Source: Dimargaris cristalligena
Lineage: Eukaryota > Kickxellomycota > Dimargaritomycetes > Dimargaritales > Dimargaritaceae
DNA length: 51,305 nucleotides
Assembly (NCBI GenBank): GCA_027576995.1
Contig: JANBQC010000150.1
Coordinates: forward strand, 1 to 51,305
Reading direction: 5' to 3'
The notes under the pieces are model-generated. The model was given only the letters and a program-made list of their open reading frames with translations, did no database searches and was not told the DNA's origin. Both the position numbers and the translations under genes were made by a program. The first letter of the stretch is position 1. Every line of letters starts with the position of its first letter. Positions 28,918 to 42,834 of the stretch are shown in pieces.

Positions 28918-31900
28918 GGTAATATATTAGATAGATTACGCTTTGACTATAGAAATGTTGGGATATTGGGAGGAAGGATTGATTAATGCGTATGTATATG
29001 GACTGCGTGCGGGTGTATATATGGAGGGGGGTAAATAAAATAGGTGGCCCAGGAGTATTAAGAGTGGACTAGAGAGCCCGAGTAGAGATTAAACAGACTC
29101 TGATAAATAAATTATAAGGTAATCCGCGTTTTATTTTGGTTGAAGGCCTCCCAAGAATTTGATGCAACAACACTGGGGATAGAAACCGCTGAATATGACT
29201 AGGTACAGCGGTCTGTTGTAATAAAGAAAAATTATAAGAAAGGCTAAACGAGGGGGTTGGGAATGAACATAGAACTAAGTAATGGCACCAGCCAAGTCCG
29301 AGTAAAACCAAAATACCGATCGGCTGGATAGATGGAGGGCATACGCTGGTTCTTATAACTGTTCCCAACCAAATGGTTGCTCCATTTGCCAGTGTATATG
29401 TATGTGTTCTTTCCCATCTATTGTGAGTGTAATGACGGCCCCACTAATCAGAATCAGAATGGTCGATTGGCGGGTATGCGGATTCACCCTCCCTTCAAGG
29501 GCGATATATCAGTGAGGGTTAGGATAATGCTGAGCCTCTCAAGGCTGCGTTTTCCCCACTTCTCTTACCTTCTTCTCCCCTTGCTACAATCCGTATCTCT
29601 CGTATTCTTACACTCCGATGGGCTATTACAAGGGTCACTAGTCCTACATCAGTCGACTAATCTGCCATGGCTCTGGTCAACAGGGAATTCTAAAAACTGT
29701 AAGGTGGCGATTATGATCGTCTTGGGTTGATAGAGGGACTGTGACTATACAGAGTGGTGAGAAATAGTCACATGACAGGTCAACCATACCACGCCGAGAA
29801 TTTCGGCTCAACTATATCCCTGACTATGGAGTATAGGCCGTGGCGGGTATGCGAAGGGCAACAGCGCCCTTCTCTACCCAAGCATATCTTTTTCCACAAC
29901 GGCTATATAGGCGAAAATCCACCAGTTGTTGATGAGGCATCGCATACTAGTCACCCTACGGACTAGGCCTCCTCTTTAACTTGGCAGGAAAGAAAATAGG
30001 GTGAGTCTACCTAACGCTGGTATACTAAAAGGAGCCCTAAATTATATAAATTATATAAATGGCATATTTCGGTATTTAATACTTCGCTGGCGATTACCCT
30101 CTCGACCACATTCGGAAATGGATACATGTCAGCAGAGGTCAAACAAACAGGCAACTCCCATAGTATGGGTATACTACCCAGTCTATGTCCTATTGGGTGC
30201 AAGTGCTGAATTAAGAGCTCTTGGTAGATGCGATCAAGACACCCAGTAAGATGCAGGAACCCCCATTGGGGAGGTTCACGCGAATTCGGCGTTGAGTTGA
30301 CGATCAAAACGCTAGCGAGAAGCAAACGTTCGCTATCGCCACTAGAGAACTGCCGGGCCGGGTCCTACAAGGGGTTGCTGTTACCAAAAACGAATATAGT
30401 TTTCTAAATTCATCTTGGCAGAGCTTACTTTGTAATGGTGAGGACCATCCCCGTTTTACCTATCAAGGCAATCCTATAATCGCCATTCTCAGGCCTAATA
30501 GTCATCTGGGGTTAAGTACAGTACGCCGGATTTGGTATAAGAAACCATTAGACTGTGGATAAGTCAAGACCACGCCGACTACTTCACCCCAGATATATAG
30601 TTGTGCCGAGTGTTTGGAGACTAATATAGAACTCAGGCGAGAATGGGTTTGGTTTCCGGACGTTCCCACCAAACTGCCGATGCTAAGCCTTACCATGTGC
30701 TGCGAATCCGGATTCCCAAGCTCTTCCTATTTCCACATTACCATAATTTGGTTTAACTACTTTCGGTTTCCTATCTGCTTGGTCCGTTTCTAATTTCCTT
30801 GACTATTTCCTCTCCAGGTTTTGGAATAGACATTAGTAGTCATCGATAATGGTATTTTCCTGAAAAATACATAAATCACTGTCCGATTGTGACTGTTGGC
30901 GAGGAATTGAGAGTGCAGAAAGAAGCAATGTAGATGTGCGTGTGAATGTAGCTGGTATTCCTTCGTGGTGTATCCCTTACCTCCACTGCCTCTACCACCA
31001 TCTAAATTTTCAATTATCTAATTTCTAGGCACTGCGGCTCCTAATCAGCTATTTACCTTGGAATTATCCCCTCGTTCACAGTACTTAAAATTATCAATGT
31101 CATCACCATTGTTGTTTTTATTTTAAGACGGGCCAAGAACTAGTCGATCCCTATTGGCATCTATCCACTGAAGATATGCTCCTCGCTTCCCTAGTATTAT
31201 TTAATATATTGCTCACCAAGAAGTACTGCCGAGCGATGCCATATTTAGTGGCCAGAGGCCTGGAAAGTAGCAACATGCTCTCAATTAATCTCTATAGTAG
31301 GAGGGGGAGCGCATTGTGCCCAATGGATATACCAATCTCTCAATGTAAGTGTACGCCTCGACCTTATCTGTTTTAGTAACCTCATTTACGGAGCATAATA
31401 ATGTGTGCCGTTGTGCTCAGGACTCTCTGTTTTAGTCAGTCGTACCTGTATTATGAATGTCCATATCATAGCATTTTTCCCATGGCAACACCCAGAGTTA
31501 TGCGTGTCAATTAGTTTATTCTACTCCAGCCATCCTTCAAAAGTCTCCTGTACTTCACCTTCACTATTGACCCACAGTCTCCAATGGGCACCAAGCGAGT
31601 CTTCTGGGTGTCAACTGATGCCTTCCGGTGCCGCCAGTTCCAGGCCTAGACATCCCTCCATATATAAATGGGTTGGTAAGGCGCACATATGCAGTAGACC
31701 AAAGGCATCATGACCCGTATCATCTGGAGTCCAATAAATATTTCTTACTATTTGCATTGTTAGATCATCGGCATTTATTCTAGTGCGTATCCACACCTTT
31801 CCTTATGCCACTATCATATACCGGAATGGAACATTCCCGGCCAATATTATCCGGGTGGGTTTTGATTGGGTAGTACGACTTTGGTTGTAGGCAACCTTCG

Positions 31901-33341
31901 GTGGAATGTTCCATACCCATCAGTTCCTCAATCTCTCAGAACCCAATAGCGACTGGTACGATAGCATTATGGGCTACTTAGTCCTGCTATATATGATGGG
32001 AATCGTGTATCTATTTTTAATGCATTATTTTCCACAGCTGACTGCTCTGGAGACGAAGTTGCTGGTAAACCAACGGTTCACCCACAAGTCAACAATTCGG
32101 GAATTTTAGGTGGCATATGACATTACTAAACTAGGGGGTGTCGATTACATGAAACTAATATTCGTTTGGGGGGTTGGCCCACATTTGATGATGAAATAGA
32201 CAGTGGGTTTAGGAGATCCGGCACATTCATGAAAGATACCTTGTCTATCGCAAGCCTAGCGGGTTTCCTCAAATAACATGGAGGATCGGGTTGCTAGCGG
32301 AGGGCGTATGATTGGGTGTCGTATGGTCTTAACCAGCCCATGCCGGCTGATAAGAATAAACGCTCGATTTATTATGAGCTCCGGACTCTGTGTCAATTGG
32401 TTAGACTGGTTCCAATGAGCTGGCGCATGCGCTCAGGTAAAGTAATATGATGGTGGTGGCAAACAATGAATGTGTGTAATGGGTAAACCGGTAAATACCA
32501 AATTAGCGGTGAAGAATAGAGATTATCACGGATGCCGGGTAATCAAAAACGAAATGGTGCCCGATTGACACGAGCAAGGAAAACGGGGCCGAGCGGGTGT
32601 GAGGCGGGAGAACAAGCCCCTGCTGGGTGTATGGGGCCTTTCCTATCGGACTGAAAATCGGACACTCGCGCCGATGCCGGCAATCCTCGAGACGATCCAC
32701 ACAGAGCTCGTTCGTCTAAGGAGAAGAAGTAAGGGGACACAAACATATTCTTCTTCCCTCAACGCCGTTAAAAATGTTAGTATAGTAGCGAGGCTCCAGC
32801 CACAATAATCCGGTCTGTGCATTTGGATAGATGAATTAGGCAGAGTGCCGCACCTATATCCATCACTCGGCTATGCATAGTGCCAAGCCTGGGCGCATAT
32901 AGCCATCATAGCCAGTTCACTCGACTCGCGCCCTTCTTTTGCATATACGCCATGGCCCTTTACGCCCAGCTGATTAACATCTACTATATAAATTTACTGG
33001 GCGCCCATTTATGACTCCCCCTCCTATCTCTTCTCTCTTTGATTCTACTTTTTTCATACTTGGCATTGCCCCGTATCTAAGTATTTACTGCTACTTACGT
33101 ATACATTGATTTACAGTATTCTAGAAGTAGTCTACTTCGCGGAATACTCCGGTGAAGGCCAGCACAAGCTTAGTCTTTTCAACCCTTCAGCGCCTCCTTT
33201 TACTTAGGTTGACTATTCCTAGCGGACAGGTTCCCCCATTCCATTCCTCTTCCTCCCTTCATTTGCTGGACCTTCTCGCTACTTACCGCAATCGCCTTGT
33301 GCCTGCCTTATCTAGACAGCTACTATTATACACGTTAAAAT
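28918..33341. other. 4.4-kb gene-poor spacer
   Basis: The longest gap in the window, between the divergent second receptor gene and alkaline ceramidase. I found no frame with recognisable content. Isolated donor-like sites (for example on the plus strand near 31343) have no coherent exons around them. Base composition is ordinary for the intergenic DNA here and CpG is present. A gene of very short exons or a non-coding RNA could be missed by eye. Confidence 0.5.
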
Positions 33342-35084
33342 GACCGAGCCCTACTGGGGAAAAGGGTAAGTACTTTGCAGTCTCGATCGCTACGAACTAC
33401 CAATGCCTAAAGTACTCGGCATTAAGCACTGTCATGTACTAGTTTTCCTTGTGTAGAACTCTACCCCATTGCAACTTAATTGCTTTACTATTTTTTTAGT
33501 CATGTTACATGAGCGTCAGTCACAGTGCCCCCAGGCCATTTAGTGTGCCATAAGAGGCGGCCTGTCCCCATTCGCCGGGCGTCCCAGTGCCCCTGTACTC
33601 TTATCGGGTGTACCTTGGCTAGTCCCATTCCGAGTGTCCTAACGACTACAATGTGTTTGCCTATTATTTCTCTCCTTTCTATTGACCGACTGCTTTTGCA
33701 GGACCTCGACTCTCGATTGGTGTGAGGTAAGCATATTTTCTACTGTTATTGATACTCCGGTCTATAAGTTTTCTGCCCCTCCTAACCCTGGTCTGGGGCA
33801 GCCTTTTCTTGCCACCCTGCTCACCCATTGCCTGATTGAGGAAGGGGGAGGAGGAGGAGGAGGAGGAGGAGAAAGGGGCATACGCTGCCAAGCCTGAAAA
33901 ATGTCTTGTACTCGAATATTATCCCATGGCTGTTTTCCAATTCCGGCAGCCATATTGTATAGTTTTCTGCCCCTTCGCTGGTATGGTATTGGGTATCCCC
34001 TGGTACCCTAGTGGTAGTATTACTGCCTCGTGCTAGGCACACCTTGCCTTAATATCACGACCCGTGCTTTTTTATCGAGATGTATCCACAAGGAGCTAGC
34101 GTGATTGTTTGTTGACCCGCCCGCATTCTACCCAAATGGACATTAGTCCATCGGACTGTTCATCCAATATACTATTAAGGGATATCGATCAGACAAGATC
34201 TCTCCCCCTGTGGTACAGTTCTAACCAAACCCCTGCTCCCTTTTACTTATTGCACCATCATCCACCCACCGGACATTTATCTCGAACAGGAAAACTATGT
34301 CGTGTGCAAGTACATTGCCGAATTCTGGAACACCACCACGAACCTGACCTTCGTGATCCTAGCGCTATTCGGCATTGTCAGTTCCCTCCGCAACCTTGGT
34401 GAGAAACGATTTGTGCTCTGCTACCTTGGAATGCTGATGGTAGGCATTGGGTCATGGTTCTTCCACATGACTTTGCTCTATGAAATGCAGCTCCTGGATG
34501 AGCTACCCATGATCTACTGTACCTGCTTTTGTCTCTACAGTGTTCTAGAAATGGGCCACAAGCCCCAGTATGGCATCGTGCTACCCTTGGCACTGCTTAC
34601 CTACTCTGGCCTGGTGACTGCCATCTATCTGTACAATCGCGACCCCGTCTTTCACCAGGTTAGCTACGCTCTCGAGGTGGCCGTCATTGTCTTCCGCAAC
34701 GCCTATCTACTATCCCAAATCCCGGATGGCCACGTCAACCAAGATGGCACCGGCCGTACCGTCCGCTCGGTACTTCGCAGCCTTTTTATCCAAAGTGCCG
34801 TCACTTTTCTTCTGGGGTTTGCCCTATGGAACGTCGACAACGCTTTCTGCACCCAGCTCCGGTTCCTACGGGCGCAGGTGGGAGCTCCATTTGATATCCT
34901 ATTCCAGCTGCACGGCTGGTGGCATATTTTCACTGCTCTCGGCTGCTACCTCTGCATTCTCAATACGGAGTACATGCGAATGGCCTTCCTTGATAAACTC
35001 ACCGAGTTTGAGCTGTCCTATTTGCTTGGAATCGTTCCCTATATTCGCCGGCGGAAGACCATCGCGGCCAGAAAAACCCAGTAA
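33342..35084 (+). CDS. YDC1: Alkaline ceramidase (YPC1/YDC1/ACER family)
   Basis: Three exons: 33342-33367 (26 nt), 33702-33726 (25 nt) and 34290-35084, with GTAAGT and GTAAGC donors and TGCAG and AACAG acceptors; 281 residues. Exons 1-2 give M-T-E-P-Y-W-G-K-G-T-S-T-L-D-W-C-E, which runs into E-N-Y-V-V-C-K-Y-I-A-E-F-W-N. The calcium-site residues known from ACER3 are matched in spacing: D14, W15, E17, N19 and E28. The zinc/catalytic residues are also matched: S72, H76, D87, H225 and H229 (I-G-S-W-F-F-H and H-G-W-W-H). The hydrophobic profile fits seven membrane helices. The enzyme hydrolyses ceramide to sphingoid base and fatty acid in the ER or Golgi membrane. Whether it prefers phytoceramide (YPC1-like) or dihydroceramide (YDC1-like) cannot be told, so the symbol is nominal. 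Intron 2 contains an AGG repeat. Confidence 0.96.
33847..33873. repeat. AGG trinucleotide tract in ceramidase intron 2
   Basis: About eight AGG/GGA units, seen directly, inside the 563-bp second intron. Confidence 0.9.
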
Positions 35085-37727
35085 TTGAACTCATTCGCCA
35101 AAGGAGGCGTGCAGGTGCTGTCATCATAGACCCTGCATCTCTTCTTCTCTGAATAGTTTAATTTTACCGAATTTTAATACTACATATGGGCCATTCTAGG
35201 GTTGACGATTGGGAGCTTAAACACCTCTCACCGAATTCCGACGTTTAATCCAAGAGACAAGCGCCATGTATATAACCATCCGCTTCTCACTTGTTTTTCT
35301 AATTGTGTTTCGAAACCCCCCTGTTGGGGAATTTGCTAGCCGTTTTTTTTGTCCCCCTAAGTCGCCATTCTGCCCTTACAATTCCTAAACTAATTGGCGT
35401 TCGTGCATTCTTTAAATAATGTTTTATGTTTAACCATCGTTTCTTCTTTACCGTACTTACCGCGGCCGTCTCCCTTTTTATTTACATTGTTATTCTTTGT
35501 CTCAGTAGCTCGGCCACCTAGAGGTCGCTTTATGGTACACTTATAAACCATTATTAAATATATACCTTAGTACGTCATTCTGGTTCGAAAGGGGTGTGGG
35601 GTTATGTTCTTTTTCACTCGGAGTTTATATTACCGACATACAGGCAGAGTTCGCTTTCGGATTTCCAATTTGTGAAAAATAATCTATGCTATATGGCCAC
35701 CAGTCTCTACAGCCGATTAATGTCCAAATTAAAATTGAACGGGTGAAATTCGGTCCAGCTGTATATAGGGGTTTGAATGATTGCGTACAGCAATATAAGC
35801 GCGCGTTTCATTGTCAACCAGTAATATCTGCCTCATCCAACGGGTTTTTCGTTATACAGCCTGGTTAAATTTCTCCCATTTGTTTGGTATAGAGGATGGG
35901 TTAGCAACATTCTACATATGGCTAACGAGCAAGATGGGGTGTATTTATTTCGACATTTTAGGATAAACATGCTGCGGTTATTAATAGATATATGTACCCG
36001 CTCCGTACTTATCCGCTTTCCGAGCCCACCCGAGTCCCGGATTCGGCTACTTAAATTTCACTGGCATGGCATCAATAATGGTAGCCAACAGCTCTACTTA
36101 ACCCAGCTCTTTAATATGCAATTAAAACTATCGACTGTTTAATGGAGTACCCAGATTACTTCGCCAATCTGGATGTCTCTTGAGATTCCATCACCTCGAC
36201 ATAGTTACCTTTGGCGGATAAATATAAATAAATCGGAGAAATGCATGCTATGCGATTGTGACCAACCGGGTAGCTGGGCTCGGTCATCGGCCAGGCATAG
36301 TCTCATTAGATGATAACCATTGGGGCGGATGTGGGTGGCTCGTTTAAATGATGCTTCGAGTAGTCGAGCCCCATTTGGACTGCCTGTAGATATAATTAGG
36401 GCCCGGCTATGCGTTGGGGATTACATATACTTATGCCAGATAATAAACATGATGTATGTTGGTGAAACGCGACAGTCAGCCTTGCTGATGTGTAGCAGTT
36501 CTATACATAATATTGATGTGATAATGGATACCAGACATATGGACACATCTTTACCAAGGGCCGCTTAAGCATCTTCCCATAGCCCATTACTCCACCCGAA
36601 GCATTTCGACCTTAGAACAATAATAAAGCGGCTTTTCCCAATTTAAACTACTAGATGGCTAAAAGTACTTGCTCGGTTCCTGACTCCACAGCAAGATGGA
36701 TTTCGTTGAGTGAGTAATGAGGGGCAGCGGCGCGATGCGTCTGTCACCTCCTGTGGCCATTATGTAGAAGTGCAGCGCTTTTAGCAGGAGGAAGTGGGGG
36801 AATAGGTTCCAATTCCGATAACCTGGCCTTTGTGGATCGGGGAATTGTACTACTAGGCTTGATGGGTGGGGAACTGCTGCTCGCCATCGCTGACTGGGCC
36901 AAGGTTCAATAATGAAATCAACGAGGAGGGCGGAAATTTCCCACTGGAAGTAGCTACATCGGTGATGTCCGCCTGAAGAGTGAGTCTTCTACTCAACTGA
37001 ACGAAGTGTGTATTCCCCTAGGCGCCCTTTGGCGTTGAATTAGGCCGACTTCAATATATAATAAAGTACCTAAAGGTGAAAGTAGTCGAGAAGTATCGGA
37101 GATGTTCCTAATGAGAATGGGTTAAGAAGCGTGGCGGAGGCTGGGCCAGTATAGTATAAATTGGGATTCCTAGTATTATAGTGTGGTAGCCAGCTACGCG
37201 CAATAGAGACCCAATTGTGATGCTTTTTGGGGGGCTACTGTGGTGTGTGGTAAGGAGGTTTGCCGCAAAGGGGGTAAAGGATTGTCCGCCTAATACATAA
37301 TTAATAATGCGAACATTCGGAATTGAACGGAGGGGTAAAATGAATAACAGCTTGGCCAAGATGGAGAAATCCGTGATTTGGGTCCAACAACGTGTTTACC
37401 AACTATCAATAGTACCTGCAGAGAAGGAGGAGATATAAGGCTTCCCCAAACAGGTTTATATACATTAGTGCCTCAAGCGTATTAGAAACAGGTTATATTC
37501 TAGTGGGGTATTAACCCCCCCCCCCCACCACTACTACTAATAAATATTCAGCGTTCCTCCCCTACATATATTGTGGTCCCATGTGCTTCGTCGGATTGGT
37601 CGATTGTCTATTGTAGTGCTCCCGTCCCACCCGATCCCATTGCCGGGACTTTCGCTGGTCTATTCGTCATTCTGAATAGCCTCTTTCCTTTGTATTCCTC
37701 TCTTTTCGCCCCATTCCGAACGGAGCC
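35085..37727. other. 2.6-kb spacer between ceramidase and HEM14
   Basis: No gene supported. A minus-strand GTAAGTA donor near 35459-35463 follows an 18-codon open stretch with a TAG before it, but I found no further exons. A 60-codon open stretch without an initiating ATG lies at about 36717-36914. A C12 run at 37515-37526 sits about 200 bp upstream of HEM14. Confidence 0.5.
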
Positions 37728-39722
37728 ATGCACATTGTCGTTCTCGGCGGTGGACTTTCCGGCCTGTCCACCGCCCATTACCTGGCCCGCCGGCTATTAT
37801 TGCGGCCGGGTGGTCCAGCCGTGACGCAGGGAGGAGGGTCCCAGTTCAAAATCACCGTTTTGGAAGCCCAGGATCGGTGGGGCGGTTGGGTCGATACTCG
37901 CTTCGTACCCCTTTCCAACCCAGAACCCTTTTCCGTAGCCGGCGGGGAGGAGGAGGGGTCAAGTCCAACCTCCGCGGTGCCACCGTCCACCGCCTCGGTG
38001 CTTTTTGAAACGGGACCACGGACGTTTCGGCCGTCGGGTTCGGAAGCCACCCCCATGCGGCAACTATTAAGTTCGCTGGACCTGTACTCCGACGTGGCCA
38101 TTTGTAGTCGCGCGTCCGCCAGTGCCAAGAACCGGTTTATCTACTATCAGAACCAGCTTAACCGACTGCCAACCGGCCCCGCGTCCCTGCTTTTCCAACG
38201 GCCTCCGCCACCTATTCTCCGGGGTCTCTGGGGGGAGTTGTTCCGCGAACCGTGGCGGGTCCGCCAGTATCCGTTTGACACCCCGGGGTTTGCGGTAGAC
38301 GAACGAATGGACCCGGCGTCGCCGGTCTCCCAATTCGGGGTGCCAGCCGAGGGTGACTACAGCGACGAATCAATTCATCGGTTTATGACCCGCCATTTCG
38401 GGCCCACCGTCGCCGATAATCTGGTATCAGCCATGATCCACGGTATATACGCCGGGGACGTGCACAACCTCAGCGTGGATTCGACGATGCGCTGGCTCAA
38501 GGATCTCGATCGCCAACACGGCTCTCTCTTGCTCGGTCTTTTAGCCACCGCTACGGGACTGGGGGGGTCGTCGACCAAGCGTCACCCAGCATCGTCTGCC
38601 CACGGTCCCAATTCGGATTCCGATGCCAGTTCGGCGCTAGGGGGAGACGGAGGGATAATAGGAGATCCTGGTCGGTTTTGGTCCGAACGCGCAGCCCAGC
38701 TGAACAAGCGCTACCTGCAGGAACGCCAAGCCACCACCGAAAATGAACAGACCCCGTTTTGGCAACGAATGGCCAAGGGGAGTGTCTATTCCTTCCACCA
38801 GGGCTCGTCCACCCTCATTCAGGCGCTGGTCGATGATTTATCCCAGTACCCCACTGATCAGGTCCAGTTGGCTTTTGGCCGACCCGTCCACCGGGTCGAA
38901 GTGCACAACGGCGGACCCGGCGGATCCGGGCATGTTGCTGTCCATACCAGCGATACGAATTCCCCCATCCAGGCCGATCATGTCATCAGCGCCCTCCCCG
39001 GGGCCCAACTCCATAAAATTTTGGCCGACCAACCTCTACCGCTGTTGAACCACAACCCCAACGTGGACATGGCCGTTGTCAATTTTGCTTACGCCGGGCG
39101 CCGGAGACCGGTGGACGGATTTGGGTATTTAGTACCCCAGTCGGTGACCACCCCCGTCCTGGGTGCCGTCTTTGATTCCTGCAGCTCCCCCGAGCAGGAT
39201 CAGCTGTGGAACAACAACGGTGGTGGCGCTATCAACCGGCCTAACCACCCTTCTAATACCACCGTCGATTGCTCCGCGACTTCCCCTCCACTGGACCGGA
39301 TCACCGTGCTCATGGGCGGCTACCGATTCGAGGAAATGTTAGGTCATCCCGCTACCTATTTCCAGAACCCCGAGGGTCTTGCCTATTTGCGTCAGCGGGC
39401 GCAGTCCATTCTCGACGATCACATCGGGCCCGCACCCACCGGTCAGGACGCCGAACTCGTGGCTTCCCATGTGCAAATCAACCGCCAGTGTTTGCCCCAG
39501 TATGTCGTGGGCCATCGCGCCCGGTTACAGGCCCTCCGGCGCCAGATGGGCGGCGATCGCTTTGCCCACCGTTTGTCGGTCACGGGAGCTTCGTATCTCG
39601 GACCGTCCATGAATGCGTGCGTATTGCAGGCCCGCCAATTGGTGGATGATTTGGTGGAAGTGGGGGCACTCAGTCAGCGTCGCGAAACAATTGTCACTGG
39701 CATTGATCGGTCGTTGATTTAG
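37728..39722 (+). CDS. HEM14: Protoporphyrinogen oxidase (heme biosynthesis)
   Basis: One frame of 664 residues from ATG 37728 (GAGCC context). Residues 3-20 form the FAD-binding beta-alpha-beta fold (V-V-L-G-G-G-L-S-G-L-S-T-A-H-Y-L), with the family motif F-E-T-G-P-R-T-F-R-P after it. H-G-I-Y-A-G-D and the C-terminal block (L-S-V-T-G-A-S-Y-L-G-P-S-M-N-A-C-V) are also typical of HemG/HEM14-type oxidases. The enzyme oxidises protoporphyrinogen IX to protoporphyrin IX with oxygen at the mitochondrial inner membrane, the penultimate heme step. There is no cleavable presequence, which is normal for the family. It is longer than yeast Hem14 (539 aa) because of several Gly/Ser/Pro-rich insertions, notably around residues 283-315 and one near 80. 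No introns. It is convergent with GLR1. Confidence 0.95.
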   Translation: MHIVVLGGGLSGLSTAHYLARRLLLRPGGPAVTQGGGSQFKITVLEAQDRWGGWVDTRFVPLSNPEPFSVAGGEEEGSSPTSAVPPSTASVLFETGPRTFRPSGSEATPMRQLLSSLDLYSDVAICSRASASAKNRFIYYQNQLNRLPTGPASLLFQRPPPPILRGLWGELFREPWRVRQYPFDTPGFAVDERMDPASPVSQFGVPAEGDYSDESIHRFMTRHFGPTVADNLVSAMIHGIYAGDVHNLSVDSTMRWLKDLDRQHGSLLLGLLATATGLGGSSTKRHPASSAHGPNSDSDASSALGGDGGIIGDPGRFWSERAAQLNKRYLQERQATTENEQTPFWQRMAKGSVYSFHQGSSTLIQALVDDLSQYPTDQVQLAFGRPVHRVEVHNGGPGGSGHVAVHTSDTNSPIQADHVISALPGAQLHKILADQPLPLLNHNPNVDMAVVNFAYAGRRRPVDGFGYLVPQSVTTPVLGAVFDSCSSPEQDQLWNNNGGGAINRPNHPSNTTVDCSATSPPLDRITVLMGGYRFEEMLGHPATYFQNPEGLAYLRQRAQSILDDHIGPAPTGQDAELVASHVQINRQCLPQYVVGHRARLQALRRQMGGDRFAHRLSVTGASYLGPSMNACVLQARQLVDDLVEVGALSQRRETIVTGIDRSLI

Positions 39723-40355
39723 GAGAGTTTCCCCCCTCCTTTTTTTCATATTCGTTAGTTTAATGCATCACCTGGTCTAGGATAACATTTGGGCCCGGTA
39801 GCTCTAGGCATCGCCGCTATTCCCTCTTTGATCCTTGGTATTGGCAATTTCATCGCGCTCGTTTATCTGGTCACATCGGGTGGCTACCATAATCGAGCTT
39901 TGGACATTCCCGGTTCCACCATCAAATAGAAGTACTTTCCTTTCTTTTTGTTTCTTAGCCTTATTTTTGTTTTGATATTTGTAGTCTCTAGAGCGATTCA
40001 TATTAGTTTGGTTGTCTCTTTCACATTCATAGATTAGATCATATACATTCTTAATGGCTTGTCAATAGAATCGAAGACATGTTACAAATCCATTGCATTG
40101 CCATTATATATTAAAAATACCCATGAGTGAAACCTACTTGCTGTTGCGATATAATTTATTTAATAGCCGCTGAAATTATGCTCAACCCAAGCCCATCAAA
40201 CTTAGGGCCAGTGCTGTAAACCTTCCGGGTTAAAGATCCATGCCAAGAATAGGGATGGCAAAATCCCAGGTAAAAAAAACAAGAGCCCGAATTTCGCAAG
40301 AAATCGACAGCCCCATATATAAATTGAAGGGGGGGGGACGTGTATAGGTCTACGC
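39723..40355. other. Convergent 3' spacer between HEM14 and GLR1
   Basis: No gene seen. It has T- and A-rich runs and a minus-strand AATAAA at 40155-40160, about 200 bp past the GLR1 stop. Confidence 0.6.
40155..40160 (-). terminator. Possible polyadenylation signal for GLR1
   Basis: AATAAA on the minus strand downstream of the GLR1 stop codon; supported only by sequence and position. Confidence 0.35.

Positions 40356-42834
<2,479 letters not shown>

Noticed and set aside
35583..35592. GGTTCGAAAG resembling a tRNA B-box (similar hits near 20167 and 26751)
   Set aside because: No A-box, cloverleaf or acceptor stem around any of them.
36654..36711. Peptide T-P-Q-Q-D-G-F-R resembling a LINE reverse-transcriptase motif
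   Set aside because: Eighteen codons between stops with no other reverse-transcriptase motif nearby; chance is more likely.
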